Source: Chloroflexota bacterium
Lineage (GTDB): Bacteria > Chloroflexota > Anaerolineae > DTLA01
Direction of reading: 5' to 3'
Assembly (NCBI GenBank): GCA_014874485.1
Contig: JADBJK010000031.1
Coordinates: 22,532 to 86,531, forward strand
Length of the DNA: 64,000 nucleotides
Shown here: piece after piece, positions 36,354 to 47,072 of the stretch
How the letters are laid out: every line of letters starts with the position of its first letter
Position numbering within the stretch: the first letter of the stretch is position 1
Notes under the pieces: model-generated
Told to the model about the DNA's origin: nothing
Databases searched by the model: none
What the model saw: only the letters and a program-made list of their open reading frames with translations
Translations under genes and position numbers: made by a program

Positions 36354-37690
36354 TGCGCAACCTCCCGGAGCGACTCGGCGAGATAGTCAATCTCCTCCCG
36401 CGAGTTGCGCTCCGTAACGCACAGGAGCATGTGCTTGTCCAAGTCAGGGTAGTCTCCGGCGAGGTCGTACCCCCCGATGATCCCGTATTCCAGCAGCGCA
36501 TCGTTGAGGTCGGCCACCGGCATCGGACACTGGACGACAAACTCCTTGAAGAAAGGCTTCTTCGTTGCGACCTTGAACCCGCGAATCTTGGAGATCACCT
36601 GGGCCGCGTAGTGGGCCTTGTGGTAGCACAACTCCGCCATTCGCCGCAGGCCGCATTTGCCCAGGGCCGACAGGAAGACCGCCGCCGCCAGCGCGTTCAG
36701 CGCCTCGTTGCTGCAAATGTTGGACGTCGCCCGCTCGCGCCGGATGTGCTGCTCGCGAGCGGAAAGCGTGAGGACGAAGCCCCGCTTCCCTTCGGCGTCC
36801 ACCGTCTCGCCCACCAGCCGCCCGGCCATCTTGTGCACAAACCGCTCGCGGGTGGCGAAGAACCCCAGGTACGGCCCGCCGAAATTGATGGGATTGCCAA
36901 GCGGCTGCCCCTCGCCCACGACGATGTCCGCGCCGTAGTCCCCCGGAGCCTTGAACAAGCCCAGCGCGATCGGGTCCGCGACAACGACCCACAGCGCGCC
37001 TTTCGCGTGCACGCGGTCGGCGATGCCGTCCAGGTCTTCCACCTCGCCCAGGAAGTTGGGCGTCTGGGTAACGAGGCAGGCCGTCTCCTCATCCACCATG
37101 TCCAGCAGCGCAGCCGTGTCCTGCCTGTGCTCATCGCCCACGATCTGTATCCCCAGCCCCTGCACGTAGGTGCGGGCCGTGGCGCGGTACTCCGGGTGCA
37201 CATAGGGAGACATGACCACCTTGGTGCGCTTCTTCCGCTGCACGTTGTAGGCCATGACGACGGCCTCGGCCACGGCGGTCGCCCCGTCGTAGTGCGAAGC
37301 GTTCGCCACCTCCATGCCGGTGAGGGCGCAGATGAGGCTCTGATACTCAAAGATGGCCTGCAACGTGCCCTGGCTGATTTCCGGCTGGTACGGCGTGTAG
37401 GCAGTGTAGAACTCGGAGCGGCTCACGATGTGATCCACAACGCTCGGGATGAAATGCCGGTACGCGCCCGCTCCCAGGAAACAAATGAAGGAATTGAGGT
37501 CGGCGTTCAACTGCGCAAGCGCGCCCAGGTAATCCAACACCTCGGCTTCCGACAGCGGCTCGGGCAGGCGGAACTCGGCGTATCGCGCCTTGGCCGGTAT
37601 ATCGCTGAACAGGTCCTCAATCCTCTCTACCCCGATGGCCTTGAGCATGGCGGCGCGGTCGGCGTCGCTGTGGGGTATGTATGGCATCAA
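36350..37690 (-). CDS. gcvPA: Glycine dehydrogenase (decarboxylating) subunit 1
   Basis: [54 protein letters not shown]. Confidence 0.95.
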   Translation of the reverse strand: MMPYIPHSDADRAAMLKAIGVERIEDLFSDIPAKARYAEFRLPEPLSEAEVLDYLGALAQLNADLNSFICFLGAGAYRHFIPSVVDHIVSRSEFYTAYTPYQPEISQGTLQAIFEYQSLICALTGMEVANASHYDGATAVAEAVVMAYNVQRKKRTKVVMSPYVHPEYRATARTYVQGLGIQIVGDEHRQDTAALLDMVDEETACLVTQTPNFLGEVEDLDGIADRVHAKGALWVVVADPIALGLFKAPGDYGADIVVGEGQPLGNPINFGGPYLGFFATRERFVHKMAGRLVGETVDAEGKRGFVLTLSAREQHIRRERATSNICSNEALNALAAAVFLSALGKCGLRRMAELCYHKAHYAAQVISKIRGFKVATKKPFFKEFVVQCPMPVADLNDALLEYGIIGGYDLAGDYPDLDKHMLLCVTERNSREEIDYLAESLREVAQ

Positions 37691-38088
37691 TGCCCTCCTT
37701 TTTGTGCCTCCTCGGCGAGGAACTTGGCATAGGCGTCAGCGCTCAGCAGGTCTTTGGCCTCGTCCGGGTCGCTTACCTTGATGCGGACCAACCAACCCTT
37801 GCCGTAGGGGTCTTCGTTCACCAGTTGCGGCGAGTTCTCCAACTCCTTGTTGACCGCGATGATCTCGCCGCTCAACGGCAGATACAGGTCGGACGCGGCC
37901 TTCACCGACTCCACTGCGCCGAACACGTCGCCTTTGGCAAACGTGTCGCCGACCTCCGGCAGTTCCACATAGACCACGTCGTTGAGTTCTTCCTGGGCGA
38001 AGTCCGAGATGCCGACAACGGCCTCGTCGCCTTCAAGACGCACCCACTCGTGGCTTTCCTGGTACAGCAGTCCCTGCTCCACCTTCAT
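37687..38088 (-). CDS. gcvH: Glycine cleavage system H protein
   Basis: SHEWVRLEGDEAVVGISDFAQEELNDVVYVELPEVGD; GAVESVKAASDLY lipoyl-lysine motif. Confidence 0.96.
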   Translation of the reverse strand: MKVEQGLLYQESHEWVRLEGDEAVVGISDFAQEELNDVVYVELPEVGDTFAKGDVFGAVESVKAASDLYLPLSGEIIAVNKELENSPQLVNEDPYGKGWLVRIKVSDPDEAKDLLSADAYAKFLAEEAQKGGH

Positions 38089-38139
38089 GTTGGCACCTCC
38101 GTGAAATGTGTTCTGTCAGGCTGTGCAGACCCAACGGCA

Positions 38140-39171
38140 CTAGAAGAAGACCTGCGCCAATCGGTACAAATCCAGGTCAACCTGCCGGACGCCCGCCTTC
38201 AGCACGCTCAAGGGAACCGGCTCAATCTTGTTGCCGTGCAGGGCGGTCATTTGCCCGAATCGGCCCTCGCGGATGAGGTCCACGGCGCGGACGCCCATGC
38301 GCGTCGCCAGCACCCGGTCAAAGACGGTGGGCGAACCGCCGCGCTGCAGATGGCCTACGACCACGAAGCGCGCTTCAAAGTGCGCGCACTTCTCTATGCC
38401 CTGCGCGACTGCCTCGCCGATGCCTCGCAGGTCCATGCGCGGGCGGCCAAAGGAATCGGGCGGGCCTGGCTCCAGCGTGCTGGGCAAGTCGGGCAAGCGC
38501 GCGCCCTCCGCCACCACGATGATGCTGTGGTGCTTGCCCGCCTGGGCGCGGCGCTGTAGGTGCTCGCAGATTTCGCTGATGGTGGTGGGCACTTCCGGGA
38601 TAACGATGAAATCTGCCCCGCCTGCCAGACCGCTCACCGTCGCCAGCCACCCCGCTTCGCGCCCCATCACCTCCACCACGATGGCCCGGCTGTGGGCGCT
38701 GGCGGTCGTGTGCAACTTGTCCAGCGCCTCGGCGATGGTCGCCACGGCCGAGTCAAACCCCAGGCACTGGTCGGTTCCGGGGACGTTGTTGTCAATGGTC
38801 TTGGGGATGCCAACGAGCGGGGCGTCGTGTTCTTCGTACAGCCGCTGCGCGATGCCGAGGGTATCCAGACCGCCGATGACCACCACGGCGTCCAAACTGC
38901 GCGCCTTGATGGTGTTCAGAACTTTCTGCACGCCATCGGGGATGGCGAACACGTTGGTCCGCGTCGCGCCGAGGATTGTCCCGCCGGTGTGCATGATGCC
39001 CGAAACCGAGTAGCGGGTGAACTCGGTTACCTGGTCTTCAATCAGGCCCAGCCAGCCATTCTGGATGCCGCAGACCTGATACCCGTACTGGAATGCCCGC
39101 CTGGCCACAGCGCGAATCGCCGCGTTGAGGCCAGGTGCATCCCCTCCTCCTGTAAGCACTCCGATACGCAC
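38140..39171 (-). CDS. pfkA: 6-phosphofructokinase (group III-like)
   Basis: MRIGVLTGGGDAPGLNAAIRAV; GIPKTIDNNVPGTDQCLGFDSAV; EVMGREAGWLA. Confidence 0.92.
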   Translation of the reverse strand: MRIGVLTGGGDAPGLNAAIRAVARRAFQYGYQVCGIQNGWLGLIEDQVTEFTRYSVSGIMHTGGTILGATRTNVFAIPDGVQKVLNTIKARSLDAVVVIGGLDTLGIAQRLYEEHDAPLVGIPKTIDNNVPGTDQCLGFDSAVATIAEALDKLHTTASAHSRAIVVEVMGREAGWLATVSGLAGGADFIVIPEVPTTISEICEHLQRRAQAGKHHSIIVVAEGARLPDLPSTLEPGPPDSFGRPRMDLRGIGEAVAQGIEKCAHFEARFVVVGHLQRGGSPTVFDRVLATRMGVRAVDLIREGRFGQMTALHGNKIEPVPLSVLKAGVRQVDLDLYRLAQVFF

Positions 39172-39281
39172 CTCTCACCTCCCACGAGTATTCGCAGCCC
39201 TCTGGGGCAGTATAGCACAAGACGGGGCAGCCGAAAAGGCCGCGCGCGCTGCACAGCTCGGTTCCCGAGTGCATTGGCAAC

Positions 39282-39702
39282 TGTCATTGCGAGCGAAGCG
39301 AAGCAATCTCACGCGCCATCTGTCATGCTGAGCGAAGCGAGGCATCAGCGAAGCGAAGCATCAGCGAAGCGAAGCATCTCGGTTGACGAGATTCTTCGCG
39401 GCTTCGCCGCTCAGAATGACAGGCTGCAGTGATTGCTTCGGGCGCTTCGCGCCCTCGCAATGACAACGGCTACCCGTCATTGCGAAGCGAAGCATCTCGG
39501 TTGACGAGATTCTTCGCGGCTTCGCCGCTCAGAATGACAGGCTGCAGTGATTGCTTCGGGCGCTTCGCGCCCTCGCAATGACAACGGCTACCCGTCATTG
39601 CGAAGCGAAGCATCTCGTTGACGAGATTCTTCGGCCCTCTGCGCCTCAGTAGGGACAATTCATGAATTGTCCCTACGGGCGCTGCGCGCCCTCGCAATGA
39701 CA
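39282..39702. repeat. Composite repeat island: nested palindromes, 118-bp tandem units and a 28-bp perfect palindrome
   Basis: 118-bp units at 39364-39481 and 39482-39599 with third partial; GTAGGGACAATTCATGAATTGTCCCTAC at 39649-39676. Confidence 0.9.
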
Positions 39703-39716
39703 GAACACAGCACGCG

Positions 39717-40973
39717 TTACTCACTCCCCAGGGCCATCAGCCGCCCGATCAGCGAGCGCCGAAGTTCCACCGCGTTCTCCGGGCAGACCTCGTGGCAGCA
39801 GTAGCAACGAATACACTTGTTCCAGTCCATATGCGCACGCCCGTTCACCAGGCTAATGGCCTGCACGGGACAACTCCGCACGCACACCCCGCAGCCGATG
39901 CACCGCTCCGTCGCCTGGGGATTCGCCACCACCTGGCGGGTAACCCAACTGCGGATGGACTTGGGGGCTGTACCCACGTCCAGCGCGGCGTAGTCCTCGG
40001 TGTCGCAGGCGGGTTTCCCATCCACCGTCCGCGCGGCGAGAATCCTCCGCCCCAGCCGCCGTATGGCCCGCGGGAAGATGCCCGTGTCCATCGTGGTCGC
40101 CGTGCCGTACCGGAAGCCCTCCAGCCGGACATCCTCCAGGCGGAGCCCGACGATCGGCACGTCCTCCACACGGCACGAAGAGAGCCCCCGCGACGCCGCC
40201 ACCTTGAGCGGTGGGACGCTCATGGGGTCCATCCCGACAAGCGTGGCGAAGACCACGTCCATGGCGAAGGGGTCGGCGGACGCCAGCAGCAGATTGGCCG
40301 GATAGGGGTCGCCGCCCGACGGCCCGTTGCCGTGCATGCCCACGATGCCGTCCATGACCGTCAGCACAGGCTTCACGTAGGTGATGATGTCCACCAGCGC
40401 CTCGGAGAACCGCATGGCATCCTGCAACTTGGCGTGATAGCCGAACTTGGTAACGCCGGGCACCACGCCGAAGAGGATTTTCGTCGCGCCGGTTATGCGG
40501 GTCAGGTTGTGCGTCTTGAACTTCGGCAGCGCGATGACCGCGTCGGCGTCGGCCACGGCTTTCAGGATGTCCAGCCGCTTGATGAGGCGACCTTCGGGGT
40601 GCGACACCTGTAGTGTGGACACATCGTAGTTCAGTTCCATCCCGACTTCCTCGGCGACCTTGTCGTAGCCGCCGCGGGTGTAGGCCAGCCGCAGGGCCGC
40701 CTTGTTGAACGGCCCCGCCGGGCTTTCGGCCAGGATGGGAGTGGCGCCCGCCTCGCGCACCAGGATCGCCACCGCGCGCACCACGGCCGGGTGGGTGATG
40801 ATGGCCGAATCGGGGGTGGCAGCGCGCAGGATGTTGGGCTTCAGCACGACCCGCCACCCAGGCTTCACAAAGGCGCTCATGCCCCCCAACAGCCCAACGG
40901 CCGAGCGCACGGCGTGCTCAACCTCCTCCGTGTTGTAGGTGGTGCAGCGAAGCATGGCAACAGGACCGGACAT
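39717..40973 (-). CDS. DUF362-domain protein with C-terminal 2x4Fe-4S ferredoxin
   Basis: VVLKPNILRAATPDSAIITHPAVVRA; CIGCGVCVRSCPVQAI...CIRCYCCHEVCPENAVEL. Confidence 0.9.
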   Translation of the reverse strand: MSGPVAMLRCTTYNTEEVEHAVRSAVGLLGGMSAFVKPGWRVVLKPNILRAATPDSAIITHPAVVRAVAILVREAGATPILAESPAGPFNKAALRLAYTRGGYDKVAEEVGMELNYDVSTLQVSHPEGRLIKRLDILKAVADADAVIALPKFKTHNLTRITGATKILFGVVPGVTKFGYHAKLQDAMRFSEALVDIITYVKPVLTVMDGIVGMHGNGPSGGDPYPANLLLASADPFAMDVVFATLVGMDPMSVPPLKVAASRGLSSCRVEDVPIVGLRLEDVRLEGFRYGTATTMDTGIFPRAIRRLGRRILAARTVDGKPACDTEDYAALDVGTAPKSIRSWVTRQVVANPQATERCIGCGVCVRSCPVQAISLVNGRAHMDWNKCIRCYCCHEVCPENAVELRRSLIGRLMALGSE

Positions 40974-41056
40974 GTTCAAGAGCCTCCGCGCAAGATGGAG
41001 AATCGCACTACAGCGGGTTGGAGTATAACACGCCTCCGCCTTCACACCAAAAGCGG

Positions 41057-41929
41057 CTACTTGGGCTCCACATTGCCCAGGATGCGCTCCTCCAGCCGCG
41101 GCGCGCCGAAGCGGATGGCCACCACGCCCTCCAGCGAGCGCAGCGGCGTCTCCGCCGTGATGGTGGACGAGCCGCGCGCCACATAGGTTATGCGGCCAAT
41201 CCCGCGGCACAGCCCCTCCGCGTCCACAAAGGCGCAGATGCGTTGCGCCGTCGGGAGCAGCCAGTTGATGGCCGCAATGGACTGGAGCGGGAAGGTCAGG
41301 GGCACAGCCTGTCGGAAGTAGGCTTCCCATCGCTCGCGCCGCCAGGCCACGCGCTCCGCTCGGCTCCGCATGCGGGCGTGGGGCGAGGCGCGCAGCGTCG
41401 TGATCCGAACCAGCGGGTGATTGCGCCACGAGGTCAGGATGGGGTTCAATTCCGCGCCCCGCGCCAGGGTGATCACATGGCAGGGCATCAGCAGGTCAAT
41501 CTTCGCCGACTTCAGCGCCAGGCCCCCCTGCCCCGGATCCACAAGTCCCGTGGAGTCCACGATGACCGTCTCCGCCCCCAGCGAAAGCGCCTTCTTGTAC
41601 AGCGTGTGCACGCCTACGAGGATGCGAAGCATGTGCCCGCGCGGGGAAATCGCGCCGACGAAGAAGCAGTAGTCCGTGTACGTGGAGCCTGTGAACACCC
41701 GCAGGGTCATCGTGGCGGGCAGGCCCAGCACACCCTGCCCCACGTCGCAGTCCATCAGGGCAATGGTTCGCAACCGCCCCGACCACTGCTGCACCAGGTA
41801 CGAGGCCAACGACGTCTTGCCGCTGTCCGTTCCGCCGATGAGGAGCACCGCGCCCCGCATATCCTGGGCCGCCAGCGACTCCCATTCGGGCGGCACGATG
41901 AGATTGGAAACCGCGTTCGCCTGCGCCAT
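41057..41929 (-). CDS. Clp1/Grc3-type P-loop protein (putative polynucleotide 5'-hydroxyl kinase)
   Basis: Walker A IGGTDSGKTSLASYLV; ALMDCDVGQGVLGLPATMTL; VIVDSTGLVDPGQGGLALKSAKIDLL. Confidence 0.7.
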   Translation of the reverse strand: MAQANAVSNLIVPPEWESLAAQDMRGAVLLIGGTDSGKTSLASYLVQQWSGRLRTIALMDCDVGQGVLGLPATMTLRVFTGSTYTDYCFFVGAISPRGHMLRILVGVHTLYKKALSLGAETVIVDSTGLVDPGQGGLALKSAKIDLLMPCHVITLARGAELNPILTSWRNHPLVRITTLRASPHARMRSRAERVAWRRERWEAYFRQAVPLTFPLQSIAAINWLLPTAQRICAFVDAEGLCRGIGRITYVARGSSTITAETPLRSLEGVVAIRFGAPRLEERILGNVEPK

Positions 41930-42017
41930 GATCCCCACCTCCAGCCACCCTCGCGCAGATGCATTATAGCCACCCCGCCGCGCCCTGACAAGAGAAACAC
42001 CGCGTCGCCGAAAGGCA

Positions 42018-42042
42018 ATAGTTGACAAAATCGGTCAACTAC
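42018..42042. promoter_or_regulatory. IscR type-1-like operator overlapping a TTGACA promoter element
   Basis: ATAGTTGACAAAATCGGTCAACTAC; perfect 7-bp arms AGTTGAC/GTCAACT; TTGACA 42022-42027. Confidence 0.6.
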
Positions 42043-42067
42043 TCCAAAATAGCAGCGGAGGAGCGCC

Positions 42068-42505
42068 ATGCGCATCACAAGCAAGGGTCGCTACGCCGTG
42101 AGGGTGCTGGTGGACATCGCGCTGAGCCACGGCGCGCCGGTGAACCGCCGCGTGCTGGCCGCGCGGCAGGGAATCCCGCCCGACTACCTCGCCCAAATCC
42201 TGCAGCCGCTGCGCGCCGCAGGGTTCGTCGCCGGGGTCAAGGGGCCGGGTGGGGGATACGCGCTGGCCCGCGACGCCAGGGAGATTCGCGTCGGCGACGT
42301 CCTTCGCGCAACCGAAGGGCCCATCGCCCTGTCCGACTGCACCGTTGAGGACGCGGCCGTCCAATGCCAGTTCCTGGAGACATGCAAGAGCCGCTTGTTC
42401 TGGGAAGGACTCGCGCGGGTCATTGCGGAGTACGCCGACGGCTGGACCATCGCCGACCTCTGCGAGACTCCGCCACACGCAACCGCACAGGAGCAGGGAG
42501 CATGA
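42068..42505 (+). CDS. Rrf2-family transcriptional regulator with three-Cys region
   Basis: [38 protein letters not shown]-x8-C-x5-C ([20 protein letters not shown]). Confidence 0.92.
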   Translation: MRITSKGRYAVRVLVDIALSHGAPVNRRVLAARQGIPPDYLAQILQPLRAAGFVAGVKGPGGGYALARDAREIRVGDVLRATEGPIALSDCTVEDAAVQCQFLETCKSRLFWEGLARVIAEYADGWTIADLCETPPHATAQEQGA

Positions 42506-43428
42506 GAATCCACAACGACATCACGGAGACCATCGGCAACACCCCCCTCGTCCGGCTGAACCGAGTTACCGCCGGGCTTCATGCCACCGTCATCGCCAAG
42601 GTGGAGGCGTTCAACCCGCTGGGCAGCGTCAAGGACCGCATCGGTGCGGCGATGATCCGTGCCGCGGAGGAGGCCGGCCTGATTCGCGAGGACACCATCA
42701 TCCTGGAGCCCACCAGCGGGAACACGGGCATCGCCCTGGCCGCCGTCTGCGCCGCGCGGGGGTATCGCCTGGTGCTCACCATGCCCGAGACGATGAGCGT
42801 GGAGCGGCGCAAGTTGCTCCAGGCGCTTGGCGCGGAGTTGATCCTGACGCCCGGGGCCGAGGGCATGGCCGGCGCGGTTCGCAAAGCCGAGGAGATGGCC
42901 GCCGCAGACCCGCGCTACTTCATTCCACAGCAATTCCGCAACCCCGCCAATCCCGACATCCATCGGCGCACCACAGCCGAGGAAATCTGGCGCGACACCG
43001 ATGGCCAAGTGGACATCTTCGTCGCGGGGGTTGGGACCGGAGGCACCATCACCGGCGTGGCCGAGCGGCTCAAGCAGTACAAGCCCGGCCTCATCGCCGT
43101 GGCGGTGGAGCCGGCGGGTTCGCCCGTGCTGTCAGGGGGCCAGCGTGGGCCGCACAAGATTCAGGGAATCGGCGCCGGGTTCATCCCCGACGTGCTGCGG
43201 CTTGACCTGGTGGACGAGATTGTGCGGGTTACCGACGAGGACGCCACAGCCATGGCCCGCAGGCTCGCGAGGGAAGAAGGGCTTCTCGTGGGAATATCGT
43301 CGGGCGCGGCGGCCTTTGCGGCCCTGCAGGTGGCAGCCAGGCCCGAACACGCAGGGCGGCTCATCGTCGTCATCCTGCCCGATACCGGCGAGCGATACCT
43401 GAGCACCGAGTTGTTCGCCAGCGCCTAG
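42502..43428 (+). CDS. cysK: Cysteine synthase A
   Basis: [26 protein letters not shown] lysine; [11 protein letters not shown]. Confidence 0.95.
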   Translation: MRIHNDITETIGNTPLVRLNRVTAGLHATVIAKVEAFNPLGSVKDRIGAAMIRAAEEAGLIREDTIILEPTSGNTGIALAAVCAARGYRLVLTMPETMSVERRKLLQALGAELILTPGAEGMAGAVRKAEEMAAADPRYFIPQQFRNPANPDIHRRTTAEEIWRDTDGQVDIFVAGVGTGGTITGVAERLKQYKPGLIAVAVEPAGSPVLSGGQRGPHKIQGIGAGFIPDVLRLDLVDEIVRVTDEDATAMARRLAREEGLLVGISSGAAAFAALQVAARPEHAGRLIVVILPDTGERYLSTELFASA

Positions 43429-43444
43429 TGCTACAATCCATTTG

Positions 43445-43536
43445 TCATTCTGAGGAGCGGAGCGACGAAGAATCTCGCATCAGAGTAAGACGAGGCCGCG
43501 CACATCCAGGCGATGCATCGCTCCACTCAGAATAAC
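43445..43536. repeat. Diverged palindromic repeat (TGTCATTCTGAGGAGCGGAGCGACGAAGAATCTC...CTCAGAATAACA)
   Basis: Related in layout to the CATGCTGAGCG / CTCAGAATGACA repeats at 27058 and 39320. Confidence 0.6.
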
Positions 43537-43596
43537 ACAGCATAACTGCGGCTGTGCCATTGGCCGCGCGATTGGATTTCACAGGACGGAGGACCC

Positions 43597-44583
43597 ATGT
43601 TCGCCCGCATCAAAGAAGACATCGCCACAGTATTTGCCAAAGACCCCGCCGCCCGCACGGTGTGGGAAGTGCTGTTCTGCTATCCGGGGCTGCATGCGAT
43701 CTGGCTACACCGCATCGCGCACGCGCTGTGGAAGCGGCGGCTTCACTTTATCGCCCGCCTGGTTTCCCACATCAACCGCTGGCTAACAGGCGTGGAGATT
43801 CACCCAGGCGCCAAGATCGGGCGGCGCTGCTTCATTGACCACGGCATGGGCGTCGTCATCGGCGAGACGACCGAAGTCGGCGATGACGTGCTGCTCTACC
43901 AGGGAGTTGTCCTTGGCGGCACCAGTTCGGAGAAGGTGAAGCGGCACCCGACGGTGGGCAACCACGTCGTCATCGGAGCCGGCGCCATTGTGCTAGGCCC
44001 CATCCACATCGGCGACCGCGCGCGCATCGGAGCCGGGTCGGTAGTCATCAAGTCCGTCCCGCCCGGCATGACCGTGGTGGGCGTCCCGGGCCGCTTCGCG
44101 GAGCCGGAACGCGAGGCCGCGCCCAAGCCCGACCTGGCCCACGGCGACCTGCCCGACCCCGCCCTGAAGACACTGGCCGAGGTTCTGGCGCGGCAAAGCC
44201 AGTTGGAAGAGCGCGTCCGGCAGTTGGAGCAGGCGCTGGCAAGGGCGGAAGGCATCACCCCAGCCGAGGCGAAACGCGAGGGGCTTGACCGGCAGCAGGT
44301 GCTCGCCGCGCTCCAAGACGTGATTGACCCCGAAGCCGGAATCAGCGTCGTGGACCTGGGCCTGATTCGGGACATCATGGTGGACGGCAACCGCGTGGAG
44401 GTCGTGATGACGCTGACCACCGCCGCGTGCCCGCTGGCCGACTACCTCATGGACCAGGTGCGGCGCAAGGTAACCGGCATTCGCCCGGACATCCAGGTGG
44501 ACGTGATGCTCAAAGGCCCCGCCCACAATGGGACGGCCCTGCCCGAACCCGCCGACGCGGGCGCTAGCCCACCGCATCAATGA
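43597..44583 (+). CDS. cysE: Serine O-acetyltransferase fused to C-terminal MIP18/SufT-like domain
   Basis: Cys[42 protein letters not shown]-term [47 protein letters not shown] (MIP18). Confidence 0.92.
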   Translation: MFARIKEDIATVFAKDPAARTVWEVLFCYPGLHAIWLHRIAHALWKRRLHFIARLVSHINRWLTGVEIHPGAKIGRRCFIDHGMGVVIGETTEVGDDVLLYQGVVLGGTSSEKVKRHPTVGNHVVIGAGAIVLGPIHIGDRARIGAGSVVIKSVPPGMTVVGVPGRFAEPEREAAPKPDLAHGDLPDPALKTLAEVLARQSQLEERVRQLEQALARAEGITPAEAKREGLDRQQVLAALQDVIDPEAGISVVDLGLIRDIMVDGNRVEVVMTLTTAACPLADYLMDQVRRKVTGIRPDIQVDVMLKGPAHNGTALPEPADAGASPPHQ

Positions 44584-45031
44584 GTTGGGCATCCACCGCG
44601 CGGATGAGGTCCTGCGGCGACAGGCGTAGGTTCACCCCGCGCTTGCCCGCGCTGACCATGATCCGCTCGTGGGCCAGTGCGGAGCGGTCCAGGAACACAG
44701 GGAACCGCTTGTCCCGCAGCGCCAGCGCCGAGATGCCGCCAACCTGCAGGCCGGTCAACGCTTCGGCCTCGCGGTGCGACGCCAGGGCCACCTTCTTCTC
44801 GCCCACCGCCGCCGCGACCTTGCGCAGGTCAACTTCGCTGTCGCCTGGAGCGATCACGAGGAAAGGCTTGCCGTTGGGACGCAGGAGCACCAGCGTCTTG
44901 AACACCTCCCGCGCCGGAATCCCCGTAACCTCTGCCACGCCCACCGCCGAGTGGATGTCGGGCGAGAAGGTATAGACCTCATAGGAGACGCCCAGCCGGT
45001 CCAGCAGGCGCATGCTGTTCGTCTTCTCCAT
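44564..45031 (-). CDS. ybaK: YbaK/EbsC-family Cys-tRNA(Pro)/aminoacyl-tRNA deacylase
   Basis: [56 protein letters not shown]. Confidence 0.9.
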   Translation of the reverse strand: MEKTNSMRLLDRLGVSYEVYTFSPDIHSAVGVAEVTGIPAREVFKTLVLLRPNGKPFLVIAPGDSEVDLRKVAAAVGEKKVALASHREAEALTGLQVGGISALALRDKRFPVFLDRSALAHERIMVSAGKRGVNLRLSPQDLIRAVDAQLIDAVG

Positions 45032-45050
45032 GCCGCCCTCCCCGCGGAAT

Positions 45051-46751
45051 CTAGGGCACGTAGTCGGCCAGGATGGAGTCGCCGATGAACTCGCGCAGGA
45101 TAGAGTTGTCGGGAACCAGGTGCGAATCGCAGGGCAGGAACCACTGCAGGAACGCCAGCAGCCGCTTGGCCTCCACGTACTCCAGCGTGCCCGGCTCTAC
45201 CTGCCGCAGCAACGGCTCTGCGAAGGGCTTCAGCACCGCCAACTCGTAGGCCAGCGCCGAGTTGAACATGGCATCGGCGTTCTCCTGGTACGGGAAGATG
45301 CGCACCGCCTCGCTCCGCGTTACGCTGCCCCAGCGGCTGATGGTACTCGCGGCGTTGTAGCCACGTGTGCGGGCATCCCGAACGATGCGCCGCAGCAGGC
45401 GCGTATCGGTGGTCGGGATACGATTGTGGCTGTCCAGGTTCAGTTGTGTCAGCGCCGACACGTAGATGCGGAACACGCTGCTCTGCGGAAGGTCAGGGAT
45501 CAAATCCGGATTCAGCCCGTGAATCCCCTCGGCGATGATGACCTGATCGTCCTTCAGACGCACACGCGGCCCGTCCTCGCGCTTCCCCAGACGGAAGTTG
45601 TAGTGCGGCAGCATAATTTCCTCGCCGCGGAACAATTGCAGCAGGTGCTGGTTCAGCAGCGAGCGGTCCAGCGCATCCAGCGATTCAAAATCGTAGGCCC
45701 CGTGTTCATCCCGCGGCGTCTTCTCGCGGTCCACGAAGTAGTCGTCCATCTCCAGCGTGAACGGGCGCACGCCGTGCGCCAGCAATTGCACCGCCAGGCG
45801 CTTGGAGAACGTCGTCTTGCCCGACGACGTAGGCCCGGCGATGAGCACCAGCCGCACATGGGGGCGCAGGTCGGCAATCTGGTGGGCGATGGCCGCGATG
45901 CGATCCTCGTGGAGCGCCTCGGAGACCAGGACGGCCTCCCGAATGCGGTTGCTCTCCACCGCCTCGTTCAGCGAACCCACGTCGTTGATGTGCAGCAAGT
46001 TCATCCACGTGGTGTGCTCGCTGAAGACGGCAGCCAATTTCGGTGAGTCGCGGTACTCGGGCAAGACTAGCGGGTTCTCCCGGCGGGGAAAGCGCAAGAT
46101 GAACCCAGGCGGGTACGAATGCAGCGCGAATGTCCTCAGATATCCTGTAGAAGGAACCAAGTACCCGTAGAAGTAATCCGTAACACCCCGCAGGCGATAG
46201 ACGGTGAGGTAGTCTTTCGTGCGGTAGCGCAAGAGGCGGACCTTGTCCGTGTATCCCTGCCGCTGGAAGATGGCCTTCGCCTCGTCCAGCGGAAGCCGCT
46301 CCTTGACGATGGGCTCATCCGCCTGAGCGATCTCGCGCATCCGAGCCTCAAGGCGCGCCAGTTCGTCCTCGGTGAGAGGGTCCCGCCCGATGAGGCGGCA
46401 GTACAGCCCCGACAGCGTGAGCGAATGGTCCACCAGCACCTGCGCATCGGGGAAGAGTTCGTGCGCCGCCACGACCAGCAGGAGCGACAGCGACCGCTGC
46501 AGAATGCGCAGTCCGTCGCTCGTTGCCGTCGTCAGGGGGATGACCTCGCAGTCCTGCGTAACCGGCGAGCAGAGGTCGCGGATCTCCCGATTCACCAAAG
46601 CGGCCACGACCGGCGCTTCCTGCCGGCTACAGGCCACCCGTATGAATTCCTCCAGCCGCGTGCCCACCGGGCCTTCGTATGTTCGGCCATCGGGCAGATG
46701 GATTTGAACAGTATCGCGAGGTCGGGCCTCGCGAATCAGAGTTTTCGCCAT
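45051..46751 (-). CDS. TGS-domain nucleoside (uridine-type) kinase
   Basis: N-term TGS (VQIHLPDGRTYEGPVGTRLEEFI); ThrRS SAD-like; Walker A IAGPTSSGKTTFSKRL; EMDDYFVDREKTPRDEHG. Confidence 0.88.
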   Translation of the reverse strand: MAKTLIREARPRDTVQIHLPDGRTYEGPVGTRLEEFIRVACSRQEAPVVAALVNREIRDLCSPVTQDCEVIPLTTATSDGLRILQRSLSLLLVVAAHELFPDAQVLVDHSLTLSGLYCRLIGRDPLTEDELARLEARMREIAQADEPIVKERLPLDEAKAIFQRQGYTDKVRLLRYRTKDYLTVYRLRGVTDYFYGYLVPSTGYLRTFALHSYPPGFILRFPRRENPLVLPEYRDSPKLAAVFSEHTTWMNLLHINDVGSLNEAVESNRIREAVLVSEALHEDRIAAIAHQIADLRPHVRLVLIAGPTSSGKTTFSKRLAVQLLAHGVRPFTLEMDDYFVDREKTPRDEHGAYDFESLDALDRSLLNQHLLQLFRGEEIMLPHYNFRLGKREDGPRVRLKDDQVIIAEGIHGLNPDLIPDLPQSSVFRIYVSALTQLNLDSHNRIPTTDTRLLRRIVRDARTRGYNAASTISRWGSVTRSEAVRIFPYQENADAMFNSALAYELAVLKPFAEPLLRQVEPGTLEYVEAKRLLAFLQWFLPCDSHLVPDNSILREFIGDSILADYVP

Positions 46752-47072
46752 CGGTCTCCTGGATTGATGCGGCGCTACGATGGGCAACCGTTGCCCCGCC
46801 GCAGGATTCCAAGCAAGTATAGTCAAGTGCCGTACGTTCGGCAAACGGAACCGGCAAACGGCTCGGCTTCTGGGAGCGGGGTCTTCCATTCCGTTGCGAC
46901 GCGCCGACTATGGCCGAACCGGCCGCGCGGGGTGCATTTCAGTTTGGGGGGCAAGCCTCCTGCAATGGGCACATCGGAGCAGGACCGTGAGCCGCTCCCC
47001 GCCAACGAAATCCACTTTCGCCGCCCGACGTGCAGCGAAGGGGCTGCTTGACCTCACCTAACCCCTCCCACA

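Noticed and set aside
39214-39224. TATAGCACAAG as a third occurrence of the TAGCACAA RNA motif
   Set aside because: No flanking hairpins matching the two-copy architecture; lies in the pfkA upstream region, likely coincidence.
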